Notes: generated from the letters alone by a model not told the origin. DNA of 64,000 nt from Chrysomallon squamiferum (GCA_012295275.1 CM022665.1:18108150-18172149); one strand, 5' to 3'; shown: positions 44,091-55,830, counted from the stretch's first letter. A program made the numbers and translations.

Positions 44091-47000
44091 ATGGCGAGTA
44101 CAGAAGTTCCAAACTATGACAAACAAGAAGGAGAAGAAGAAATTAAAGTAAAAATTATTTGCTTAGGTGACAGCGCTGTCGGAAAATCGAAGTAAGAAAA
44201 TAATAATTTTTATGCATGGAATCCACTTGTTACATGTTGTTCTTGTCTTTTGGATTATCATTAGTCTTTTTTCATTTTTGTTGTTAACTTTGAGTTTTAT
44301 ATACTATAGTATATACTATATTATATAGGCTTATACAGTTACAGAATCATAGATGTATGTTCTGTAGTGCACAACCAAAGCAGTATTCTTTATTAGTTTA
44401 ACAGAACTTGGAAAACCTACGCTTTTCTTGTATCTACAGAATGCTAGTTTAGTAAATTTGTTTTATTGGATTTTTTAAATTAAAAACATTTTTATTCTTG
44501 GTCCCTAGCCTAAGTATTCAGTACCTGGGCTGCAGCCCTCATAGTCCACTGGGATAAGATGGCTGTGATCTCTAACTGACTTTTACAACATCTCATTCCA
44601 TTATTAAATATATTCTGTACATGTCAGTATAATTACAGATATTTCACAATTTATTAATAAATATAAGATCTATAATTTATTCTTTATTAATGATTTATTA
44701 TTAATTCTTTTTTTTTTTTAAATGCTTATTTACAAATGACAAAAGCTTCCAGCATCTTCAAATACACTTTTTCTTGCCATAGAATGATAGGTTATTTCTT
44801 ACACTTCCAAGATTTTTTTTAATGCATAATGTTAATAAACTTGTAATTGTATTATTCATAAAGGATTTTTATTTTAATTTTTTTATTGCATGTACTCTAT
44901 TTAATTTTTTTAGTATTATTATTTTATTTTACTCTGTTTCAATTTTATTTATTTTTAATTTTTTAAATCTATTTTATAAAACAAAATATTTCAATAAGGA
45001 ATATATCACAACTGTGATAACTTGCAGTTGAAAGAAGTATGTTTATATAAACACCAAGTAGGCCTTTAGACTGTCTTTGATTTGAAACGTCTTTCCATTC
45101 TTAAATTCTGTTAAATAATAACTTTATGTTATCATGTATATTTAAAACTTCCAAAGTTTATAAATTAATTAAAAAAAAAAAAATTAAAGAAGGTAGGACT
45201 TGATGATAATTTATATTTAAAGTAATTAAATCAACAATATTTATTTATATTTTTAATATTTATATAGTTAGCCTGTCCTTTTATGAAATAATCAAGGTTA
45301 GTAAAAAATGCAATGGAAAAATAATATTCACAGGAAGATTGGCAGTTTAAAGTAAAGAATGTCTAAAAGAGAACACAGAAACTAAAAAGTCCAGCCTGTA
45401 CTATTATTCTGTAGTTTCCAAAGCAATAATTTATTACTCTACTTAATTTTTTTTTTTTTTTTTTTTTTTTTTCATATGGTATTTATTACAGTTAAATGTA
45501 ATGAATATTTTTTAATTAACTATTAAATATATATATATACAGGTATGGACCAATTATCTGGACTCCTTGGGGCCTGAGGCATTCCAGATTTCTGGATATT
45601 CCGTTTTTTTGGTACCAAGCATCTAAATACATAAATAATTAGGCATAAACATTTTAAAATTAAAAACATAAAGACTTGGTGACTTGACACATAAACAATG
45701 CAGTGAGTGAATGAACACCACACAGCTTGAAAGAGTAGTTCTGATCTGGTGAGGACAACACCCCCACACGTGAACTATGAAAATAGCATTCGGAAAAAAC
45801 TTCTGGTTTAGCTTCTGGATTTCAAGATGTCGGATAATTGGTCCAGTACCTGTATATGTATATATATATATATAAAAAATTAATTAATTTATTTATTTAT
45901 TTATTTCAAAAAGTTCAGTTTATTTATCCATTTCTGTGGTTATGAATTAAATCTATTAAAATTCATTAAAATTGTTACAAATGGAAATGTATAAATTTTT
46001 AATATTTTATTTTTAATTTATTTTTATTTTCATTATGATTAATTTTTATTTATTTATTTGTCTTTAAATTAGGCTGGTTGAGCGATTCCTAATGGATGGC
46101 TAGTATCCTTTCTGTGACAGTTTCTTTTTAGAGACAAAACGTACTATTAACATATTGAATTTAGACATCAGTGATTTCCTGTAATTATTAATTTGTCAAG
46201 GCATAAATTTAATTTTAATTAATTTAAACAGATAATTTTATGAACTGAAAACATTTTTGTTTTTACCTGTTGAAAATTGCTATATCCTTAGTATTTATTA
46301 TAATAGTTTAATTTTTGCTTCAGTATATATCAGTATACAATAGACATCAATATCAATATACAGATTTCAACTTTGCTAAGAAACATAACATGCCATTTTA
46401 CTTTGTGTCTGCATCTGAAGGAAGTGTAAATTATAATATATTTACTTATATGTAAAATTTGTCCTTGACATTTTCCATCAAACCACAACAACTTTCCACG
46501 TATGCACTGACATTATTTAACTACAAGATGGAGCTGAATGGACAGAAAGTATCAGTAGGTGAGTGAGTTGGTGACATCATTTTTATATTTTTAAAATAGT
46601 AAAAAACTCAACAGTTTGGTTTGTATATATTTGCTAATCAGAACATTAATTTATTTTTATTAAACATTTTTGTGTATATTGGTATATTATCATCTGGTGC
46701 AATGTCATTGTATAGAACTCTATATCATGAAGAAAATAGATTAATAATTTACAGTCAGATTTGGGAAAATGGGAAATACTGTTATCTTTAGTGCTAGTCA
46801 TAGTATATCATCAACACAATCTGCTTGTACTGTATATTATTCAAATACAATATTTTCTTTTCTGAAGAATTCTGCTTCACTATATACATAGTACCTTTAT
46901 CAGATACATATATACTAATACTGTTAATAAGAGTTTAACATTTAGTGCTTAAATAATTAATTTGAAATTAAATTTATTTTTAAAAAAGCAACAAAAATCT

Positions 47001-47121
47001 AGTTATAATAACATTTACAATAATTTCAACATATATTTTGTATTTAAGATGTATCTGATTTCATATAGTTCATATCTCAGCATTACTTACAGTTAATATA
47101 TTTATATATTAAATTTATATA

Positions 47122-47155
<34 letters not shown>

Positions 47156-50100
47156 GTTTTTGTTTTCTTTCTTCAGATTTCTGGGATACTGCAGGACAGG
47201 AGAGATTCAGTAACATGCATCCTTCATATTATCACCAAGCACATGCATGTATTATGGTATGTTATAGGATTAGTTATCATATATTTTTACTAATAATTCA
47301 ATATCACATATACATAAATGTTTATGAAAAATGGTGCTCTCCATCATTCTTTTCTGACTTACTATGTCCTGATTTTGAACAAAATGTGGTACAGGTTGAC
47401 CATCACTAATACAGTTTCATCAGTAATCCTGCACAGTTTGGCTAATGTTGCTTCAGATTTCCTAGGTTACTGCTCAGATGTGTTGATCTTGCAGCTTGAA
47501 AGTTATTGGCAAACCACTAATCCAGACTATTGCAGGTTGTAATGATTCTGGATTAGTGATAATCGACCTGCATTTAATTCTCATTTTGTACACATTAGAC
47601 TTGAAGTTCCAACATTTGCAGATTTCTTATTTAGACATAGTTTTCTCCTTTAATATCATGACAATAAGATCTGAAACAAAATAACATTTCTCTGGAGATA
47701 CACTGTATATTACTATTAGTAAATGTTTAATCACGTACCAATGGTTTATATTTTTTCAGATTTAAAATATTTGTTAAACTTTTAGGTATTTGATGTGACA
47801 AGAAAGATAACGTACAAACATTTACCAGATTGGTTGAAAGAACTGCGGGAATACAGACAAGAAATTCCTTGTTTGTGTGCAGCTAATAAAATAGATGGTA
47901 TGTTTTATTTTTTAAACTGCTTAAGTGTTTTGATACATCAGAATGAATACTGTGGACTCGGTATTTATAAAAGTATAAAAGCATCTACAATAGTGAAAAA
48001 AAACACCAACTGAACAAGGTCATAGAATACAGATAAGAAATTCCTTGTTTGTGTGCAGTAAATAAAATTAAGTTTATTTCTCAAACTGCTTAAATTTTTT
48101 TGATTCATCAAAGTAAATACTCTAGACTTAGTATTTATAAAAGTATATATAATTTAAAAGTTTAAAAAAAAAGAAAAAAAAAAGCAATATTCAGAATATA
48201 GACCATAAATTCCTTGTTTGTGTTAAATTTTAGTTTTTTCAGACTGGTTAAGTTTTTTCATTCCTTCAAGTAAATACTGTGAGCTCAAGATTTATAGAAA
48301 TATATAAAATATAAAAAATAATACATAGGCAAGATTATAGAATACAGACTAGAAATTCCTGTTTTCTTTTATTTCTTAAACTGATTAAGTCTTTTGAGTT
48401 ATCAAAGTAAATGCTCTGTTGTCAATGTTTGTAGAAGTATGTATAATATAAAAACAGCAAGTGAGCAAGATTATATAACATAGACAAAAATTCTGTGTCT
48501 TTTTTTATTTCTTAAACTAGTTAAATCTCTTGATTTATCAGATTAAATAATGTGGGCTCACATTTTATAGAATTATGTATAATGTAAAATAAAAAAACAA
48601 AATGAGCAAGGTTACATAATACAGACCAGAAAATCCTTTTTTTTTCTTTATCAAACTAGTTAATTCTTTTGATTTATCAAAGCAGATGCTGTGTTGTCAG
48701 TGTATATATAGAAGTATGAATAATATTTTTTTTTAAATGACTCAGACTATAGATCATTTGGAATATAACAGGGATAAGTAATAAGTTTTTAAGGATAAAA
48801 GTATTTTGATTTTCTGTCACAGCTGTGTAGATGAATGCTATATCTGGAATTCATGTTAGATACCATATTTCACATGTATCCAGCCAAATATGAGTATTAA
48901 AAATATAGAGTTTAATCTACAGGAAATTCATTATATCTGGAAATCAATGAAGATATTTCTGACGTTATAAAAACTGAATACAATTTTTTATTATTTTTTT
49001 TTTTTATAGTTGATTATGGAGTCACAAAGAAAAGTTTCAACTTTGCTAAGAAACATAACATGCCCTTTTACTTTGTGTCTGCATCTGATGGAACAAATGT
49101 AGTAAAGGTAAACACAGATTTTTTTTTGTACAATACACAGCTAATAAAATAGAGAGTAATTTTATTTTATAAACTGCTTAAGAGTTTTGATTCATCAGAA
49201 TAACTACTGTGGGCTCAGTCCTTATGAAAGCATCTACAATATTGAAAAAACAACAAGTGAGCAAGATTATAGAATACAGATGAGAAATTCCTTGTTTGTG
49301 TGCAGCAAATAAAATTAACTTATTATAATGGGACTAAAGATTAAACTAATTATTTATTATCATTATTAAAAAAAAAAATTAAATACTACTAATTCACTCT
49401 TTGTTATAATGATATATCCATTTATCAAAAAGATTAAAAATAATTTTTTTAAACTATTCAGGTACCAGTTATTTTATTAATAATACCTCCAGTACATTTT
49501 TATCTTAACATTTTCTAAATATCAAAACTATAGTTGTTATTTTCTTTTCTCTCTTTCTTTCTTTCTTTCTTTATATTTTTTATTTACCATTTTATTTTAT
49601 ATCTGACATGATGAATATCAACTAACTTAATGCTTTATTATTATTATTATTATTATTTAGCTGTTTAAAGATTCCATTCGAGCAGCTGTTGCTTACAAGA
49701 ACAATTCCACAGACTTCATGGATGTTCTGTTTAAAGAACTTGAGGTGAATGTTTATAGTTTTGGGGATTTTTTTTTAATCGTACAAAATAAATATAAACC
49801 TAGTTTAAAAAACTATTATTTTTAATACCAATTCATATCCTTACATAAAATGTTAGCTTTAATTACAATAAAATAATATTTAATATATTTTTATTTTTTA
49901 AATATTTTTTCCAGTTGCTCATTTTTCATTAGCAAAGGTTTCATCATCTAACAGATTGAGCAGATAGAACCATCTGAAATATTTTTAGTAATGATTAACA
50001 ACATGGTTAAAAAAATTAATTGTGTCTCATCAAATAATTATATTGCAATTTCTGAAGCTGATGACTCACCTATTAGCTGGTATTTGCTTTTTTATTTTTT

Positions 50101-50352
50101 TATATATTATTTTTTAACTATTCTTCATTTTTAATGCATTGTAACATTGAAAATTAATTTTATTTTATTCTAAAATAGAACCATCTGAAATATTTTTAGT
50201 AATGATTAACAATATGGCTAAAAAATTAATTTAATAGTTTATTACTGTTGTTGCAGAATTTTGAACTGGAGACAGATAAAGACAAAGAAGGAACAGACAG
50301 TGGAACAAACTCACCGACAGATGAGAAACCTGAAACAAAGCAGACATCTTGA
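44091..50352 (+). CDS. RABL2: Rab-like protein 2 (RABL2), small GTPase, complete, 8 exons
   Basis: Exons: 44091-44191, 46073-46102, 46479-46558, 47177-47256, 47786-47897, 49010-49107, 49661-49744, 50257-50352, together 681 nt or 226 residues. GTPase motifs are in place: P-loop GDSAVGKSK, DFWDTAGQERF (G3), CAANKID (G4) and FVSASDG (G5). Diagnostic RABL2 stretches are FLMDGYKPQQLSTYALT, SYYHQAHACIM and KKSFNFAKKHNMPFYF. The C-terminus (PETKQTS) lacks prenylation cysteines, as in other RABL2 proteins. In known systems RABL2 acts at the ciliary base, where it binds CEP19 and recruits the IFT-B complex for intraflagellar transport. Polyadenylation candidates are at 50484-50489 and about 50866. Confidence 0.96.
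44712..44832 (+). repeat. Dispersed ~120-bp repeat, copy 1
   Basis: Located in RABL2 intron 1. It shares aaaagcttccagcatcttca and gataggttatttcttacact with copy 2 at 51332-51453, in the same orientation. Confidence 0.85.
45540..45852. mobile_element. 313-bp pogo/Tigger-type MITE
   Basis: Inverted ends CAGGTATGGACCAATTATCT (left) and CAGGTACTGGACCAATTATC (right, reverse complement), with TA on both sides. The short interior has no coding capacity I recognise. It lies in RABL2 intron 1. Confidence 0.8.
46103..46478 (+). other. RABL2: U12-type RABL2 intron 2 with a non-AG 3' end
   Basis: The intron starts GTATCCTTT, a perfect U12 donor, and has GTCCTTGAC at 46461-46469, a strong U12 branch site. 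The conserved continuation MDG-Y-KPQQLSTYAL needs exon 3 to start at C46479, 10-11 nt after the branch A. The intron then ends CCAT. No AG occurs between the in-frame TAA upstream of the branch site and the coding sequence, so an AG acceptor is excluded unless the assembly is wrong. Confidence 0.75.
46365..46423 (+). repeat. Stray copy of part of RABL2 exon 6 in intron 2
   Basis: 59 nt matching 49035-49093 with about two differences, reading FNFAKKHNMPFYFVSASEG. It lies 2.6 kb upstream of the true exon and about 55 nt before the exon 3 splice site. A tatacag precedes it, but the frame ends in stops soon after. Confidence 0.9.
47392..47570. mobile_element. 179-bp MITE in RABL2 intron 4
   Basis: Inverted ends CAGGTTGACCATCACTAATA (left) and CAGGTCGATTATCACTAATC (right, reverse complement). 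The flank is TA on the left and CA on the right, so one target copy has decayed. The ends resemble those of the 45540 element. Confidence 0.75.
47850..49325 (+). repeat. Tandem copies of the RABL2 exon 5 3' edge
   Basis: The end of exon 5 (aatacagacaagaaattcct then tgtttgtgtgcag) and the following ~120 bp recur at about 48026, 48195, 48342, 48475, 48618 and, beyond exon 6, 49133-49325. Spacing is 135-175 bp. Copies decay with distance, except that 49280-49320 is close to the exon again. Confidence 0.85.
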
Positions 50353-51331
50353 GGCTAACTTTATCTAGGTGTTTGTCATAATCTATTTAACACTGACATA
50401 ACGCAATCAGGGACACACTGTTTTGTGTAACATTTGTGATATCATCAGTCATGGTCACATATTTAATTTATTTATATCTGTATAATAAACTGTGTATTGT
50501 TATACCAACACATTCCATACAAACACCAGCAGCTCATACCTCACGTCTGTGTCCCAAAGTTAAAAAAAACTGACCATTCCATTGTGTTGCTTTTGCTTCT
50601 GTATAAATATTTAGTACACTGGCTCTAGAAATTGCATTTCATTTTATTCTCTTGATTCTGTAAGTTCGTAGATGTCATTGTGATTGTGTCTTGCAAGGTA
50701 AGCTTTTGATATCAAATTTTTATTATAAAAAAAGAAGCTGAAATTAAAGAATTGCCCAGCACAAGATTGAATTGTCTGGCTTTAAAAGAGATGTATTGAG
50801 GTTGTTGATTTTTGGTGGGTATTTTTGCACATATTTTGTGTGGTTTTCTCATGCAGACTGTTTTTAATAAAGCATTATCTGTTGTGGGCTTTAGAATACA
50901 AGTTATTTTAGGTTTTTGTCATAACAGGTATGTTTAAAGATGTCACCTACCATAAATAGATCTTCAGTAATTGTTAGTGCACATGATGGATGATGTCCTT
51001 AAGATGTTTTCTGGTGACAGAATATCAAATGAAATTTTAACAGACAGTTAATGAGATTGTTAGACCCCAAAAAAGAGAAGAGGGTAAATTATAGTATTTC
51101 AGAAATTGAAATTAATTAATGGTTGTTTGCAGACTTTGGTTTATTTATTTATTTTCTTTTTTTTAAGTTAAAAGTATTGATCTGTTTTGTGAAATGTTCA
51201 AAATAGGTCACTCAAACCCAAACATAATAAAAAATCTAATCTTGTTAATTAAAACCAAATAGTACTTAATATGATTATGTGAACATCAAAATATTATTGC
51301 ATGTAATTATTATTGACGCTCTCTCTCTCTT
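50353..51331 (+). other. RABL2 3' UTR and downstream sequence
   Basis: Contains AATAAA candidates at 50484-50489 and about 50866 (tttaataaagcatt). I see no further coding exon. Confidence 0.5.
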
Positions 51332-51453
51332 TTTTTTTTAAATGCTTGTTTACAAATGCCAAAAGCTTCCAGCATCTTCAAATACACTTTTTTCTGCCAT
51401 AGTATGATAGGTTATTTCTTACACTTTCAAGATTTTTTTTAATGCATAATGTT
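51332..51453 (+). repeat. Dispersed ~120-bp repeat, copy 2
   Basis: Copy of 44712-44832, direct orientation, downstream of the RABL2 3' end. The two copies bracket most of RABL2 at a distance of 6.6 kb. Confidence 0.85.
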
Positions 51454-51708
51454 TTTATAATGTAGTTATCTTTATTAGTAGCATAAAACTGACCAATGAG
51501 GAATTTGGTTACATTTTAATCCGTCCAGTCACTTGTATTTTTTGTAAGTGCTTTTTGTTTGTTCTGTAAATAGGTTATTATTTGAGTTGTGTTTTTATCT
51601 AGAGTACATTCCATGTCATGTAGTAATATTTTTATGATGTTTATTTTGTGGGTGGAAACTGTTAACACCTGGTAGTAAAAAAAACCAAATAAATAAATTC
51701 CATTTGCG

Positions 51709-51789
51709 AAATGACAATCCCCCCAAATTGTATATATAATCTTCACTGTAGTGATGATTATATATACAATTTGGGGGGGATTGTCAATT
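51709..51789. repeat. Near-perfect 80-nt hairpin
   Basis: The left arm starts gacaatccccccaaattgta. The right arm is its complement, with one extra G in the G run (6 C against 7 G) and one further bulge. The 14-nt loop (51742-51755) contains CACTGTAGTG, itself self-complementary. Function unknown. Confidence 0.85.
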
Positions 51790-53870
51790 TTTATGTGTTG
51801 TGTGTATATGTATGGCAGCAGTGATAGTTTTTAATGTTTATATGTTTAAAAAGAATGCATTATGAACTGCATACATCCAACTCTTTACAATACAACTTTG
51901 CCACTTTCACAAGTATTTGTTTTGACTTTTTCATTACATATATCCATGTATTTAGCAAAATTGTGTGATAAATTCTATACTCACCTCCAAAACATACACA
52001 CACCTACACACATGATTAATGGAGTCTGAAAAACTAAACTACAAACTTGAAAAAAAAATTACTTTACTTTATAAAGCATGTTATGATGATGCTCAGCTTC
52101 TTTTATAGAACAAGATCATAATTATATAAAAATAAAAAATAAATTGTTTAAATTTATAAACCACATCTGAATATTTCACTGACTAGTCAATTGTTTGATG
52201 ACTTATTTTGGTAAAAGATTGTGTTTTTATGTTTCTTGTAAATGTAACTGCATCAGTTATCCTCGTACTTTTATTATAGATTAAAAATATTTAATACCTA
52301 TTATCTTAACATTACTTTTTAATTATTTACATATTAATTTTTTATTTTTTATTATTTATTCATTATTATTATTATAAATAATTTCATTACATATAGAGTA
52401 AATGCTGTCAATGTTTTGTTTTAAAAACAAACTTCCACAGGCACTGTTGTTTAAATGCTATTTTCTTTTTTCATTTAATTTTCATTAAACTTTGTAAAGA
52501 TTAAAAGAATTAAATATTTTATATTTTCCTGAAATATGTACTATTAGAAATTCCATGAAGAAGAAAAATATATAATTCAGAATTTTTTTATTTTTTTTTT
52601 TTCATAACACATGAATTAAAATTGAATTATTCCCCTTATATTATCCAAAGAAATTTAAAAACATATATTCCTATTTTAAAAGCTTTTTAATCTTTCTTTT
52701 GAATTTTAGTCCTATTAAACAATAAATTTGCAATACACACACACACACACACACACACATTTTTTTTTATCTATAAAGATAAATGAAGAAAAAGCACCTG
52801 TGTTACTGTAAAAACTTAATCTGAATGGAAATTGACACATTTTAAATAATTATTTTTTCTTAAATATCTTATATTTTGGTTATTTATTTATTTATTTTTA
52901 ATAAATAATTTGGATTTTGTAATTTCAAAAAAGAAGAAAATAAAAAAGGATCAGATTTACTTAGTTACCACTCCATACATTTTTTTTTTTTTTTTTTGTC
53001 TTCTTTTATTTATTATTTTTTCCTTCTCGTTATTTTCTTATTTACATACAACAAAATCAACTAATAATTGTTATTGGAAAATGTCAAAAAAATAAAGGCA
53101 GTCCAGTGTAATTTAAAAGGAATCATGGAATATAATTTGCATAAATGTTAACTAAATTTTTATTAACATTATGAAGTGACATTTAGGTCATTTCATTATA
53201 AGAGATGTACCATAGTATCATAGTACAATAGTACCATACAACTTTATTTATTTTTACACATTCTTGTATGGATCTGAAATAAAACATAAAATCAAACAGG
53301 TTGTTTTTCATTTGTATTGGTATCGGTGTCATTGTGGTTCTTTTTTTTTTTTTCTTTTTTTGTTCCTGTTCTTCTGATGATGATGATGTTGATGATATTA
53401 TTATTATTATTATCATTATTATTATTAAATAAAGTCAAGAGGACAGCACTAGTGAAATTAACTGGGAAATAATGGTATACAGGTTTGATCCTCTTTGATG
53501 TACTGATTGGGTTCAGTTGTACTTAGACACATATAACAAATGAAGTGGTATGTATGGTTCTGTCTTTTGGGAAATGCCAAAGAATGATAGTTTGTAGCTA
53601 ACTGCTAATTAGACTATATAATACAATTTTTGGGGTGTGTTTGTATATTAGCACCACAGTGTTTTATATATTGTGATAAGTATCAGAGTCTACTGATATA
53701 ACATGCAAATATCTGCTAATTGTTAAATGTGAAGAAAAAAACTCAATTTATTGGAAGGTTTTATTTTATTTTATTTTATTTTATTTTATTTTATTTTTGT
53801 TATTAGTTACTATTTTAAAATTATTTTTGGAGGCAGTTGTCTTTATGTTTCTACAAAAAAAAAAAAAAAA
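51790..53870. other. Intergenic AT-rich sequence
   Basis: No exon, RNA gene or transposon end recognised. Contains a (CA)n tract at 52735-52760, a triplet tract at 53375-53425 and a (TTTTA)n pentamer run at 53758-53800. Confidence 0.5.
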
Positions 53871-54085
53871 TTGCTAGATGGCGCAACAAACAACACAACA
53901 TCTGCCCAGCATCCCACATCTCACTCGTTTGCTTCACGTAGTTACCTCACCGTGGAAGCATCTGTGGGTGTTGTGCTTGCATTTTGTTCAGTATTTTGCC
54001 AATTTTCCATGGATCCTAAGAAAGTGAGTGCAAAGGACAGTGCAAAGGACAGTGCAAAGGACAGTGCAAAGCGAGTGCAAAGCTG
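53871..54085 (+). pseudogene. 5' fragment of a Tigger-like transposase
   Basis: Similar to the left part of the 30402 element (cacaacatctgcccagc, then MDPKKVSAKDSA at 54010) but without inverted repeats. KDSA is repeated three more times in tandem (an 11-12-bp aaggacagtgca unit), then the frame stops. A dead fragment. Confidence 0.75.
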
Positions 54086-54109
54086 AAAGAAAACACAAAG
54101 CAATTATTG

Positions 54110-54680
54110 TTTGTGGATGACTGAATTAGTTTGTTATATATGATTATTTAAGATGTGTAAGTTAAAGAGTTAGATGATTAATTAAAATATATTACAGGAT
54201 TATTGAAAGAATACTAACAATGACTTTATTCTCAATAACTGCAGGATTACAGAACAGCTATATAATAACAAAATTAAAATGCAGGTGCGTGGAAGTTTCA
54301 TGTGGAGGACACACTCACATATAGTTCTTATTAACAAACAAATCTTTTTAAATATAAACAGATTAGTTAAAGAGTTAGTTAAAATGTATTACAAGATTAG
54401 TGAAAGGATGTTAACGGATTAGTTAGATTGTTATCTGATTAGTTAAAATGGATTAATTAGAATGATACGTAGGATTAGTGAAAAACAGGGTTAATAAAAA
54501 GTGTTAAAAGATTATTTAATTTATGTTAAGCAATTAGCTAAAGAATATTAAAGGATTAGTTAAAAGAATGAATTGATTAATAAAAAATTAGTAAAAAAGC
54601 AAGAAAAAAAACAGTATTAAAAGATTAGTTAGGGACTAAAGAGAATGGTTTAAGTATATAAGGATTAGTAAAAGAGAAGA
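54110..54680. repeat. Degenerate tandem repeat with gattagttaaa core
   Basis: About fifteen loose copies of a short unit built on aggattagttaaa with variable spacing. No coding content seen. Confidence 0.6.
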
Positions 54681-54902
54681 GCGTGTAGTTGTTGAACCTG
54701 GATCATCTACCATTGCCAGTACATCAGATTAGTTGCAGAGAAGATTAGTCTGCGAGTTCCTGTTCTGATATCTGATCCCGTTACTCATTAGTCTAAAGCC
54801 ACTGAGAGTGGTTATGTGATACAATATTAATATTAATAACAGTGTATTTATATGTTTTATTGGATAACAGACAGCACATACCTCAGAGTTTTTACTGGAT
54901 TA

Positions 54903-54958
54903 TTAATCTAACATCTCCAGTGCTCTCTTCATGTCACTCACCTTGATGTCAGATTTAC
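54903..54958 (-). CDS. Possible terminal exon of an unidentified minus-strand gene
   Basis: Behind a good acceptor (ggtttgttttgttacag on the minus strand) is GKSDIKVSDMKRALEMLD then TAA. The codon pattern is less AT-rich than the surroundings. I do not recognise the protein and found no partner exon upstream to 60 kb, so this could be chance. Confidence 0.3.
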
Positions 54959-54959
54959 C

Positions 54960-55791
54960 TGTAACAAAACAAACCAGAATAATAGAAGTCTTCAAAGTAA
55001 TGATTAGCAATTTGTATAGATGTTTGGAGACCAGCTTAATTGTTTATGTGTTGTAAAAGACAAGAGCTAATACGTACATATTATTACACATCAGTGATGG
55101 TCCAACATTTTGAGAAGTGGGGATATAAATCATGTAAAAATAATGTGTTGGCAGGCCATTAATTTCCTAAAATATATTTTAGATTAATTATATAAAGGGT
55201 TGGATCTAGAAATTAGAGGATGTAAGATTTATGACCAACATAAAATTGTTATTTATCTTTGTGAAATGTAATAATTCAAATAATAATAAATAATCCCAAC
55301 ATATCCATCTTCTATTCCTTGTAACTGTTTTTTTTTTTCTTTCTTTTTTTCTGGTCATTGTATTCACAAAAGGCTGCGAAGAAGTAAAAGAAGATGAAAT
55401 AAATAAAAATTATATAAAAAGTTCTCTGTTTTTTATCTGTATATATTTGCCATCTCCTCTTCCAGTAACTTAGGTCTGATTCGAGTTTTGTATGGTAATT
55501 CTAAATGTAATTAACTTTTATATTTTCAGTTATTTAATAAGCATTATTTATTTTCAAGATATGACCAATATTAGATGTGGTGGCTAGGATTCCTTAATTT
55601 ATTACTTAAGATAATTAAGAAAAATAAAATAAAACGAAATAAAAAGATAGCTTTTGAAGTGGTTTAATGTAATCATAAATTATAAAATCCAATTCATATT
55701 TATTAATTAATTTATTTATTCAGTTAGTTTTGTTGTTGTAATAGTTATTGTTACTGTTGTTGTAATAATACTAATAATACTATTAATAATA

Positions 55792-55830
<39 letters not shown>

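Noticed and set aside
46282-46290. ATATCCTTA, a perfect AT-AC type U12 donor inside RABL2 intron 2
   Set aside because: Using it would require reading through an in-frame TAG just after the true exon 2 end, so it is not a usable donor.
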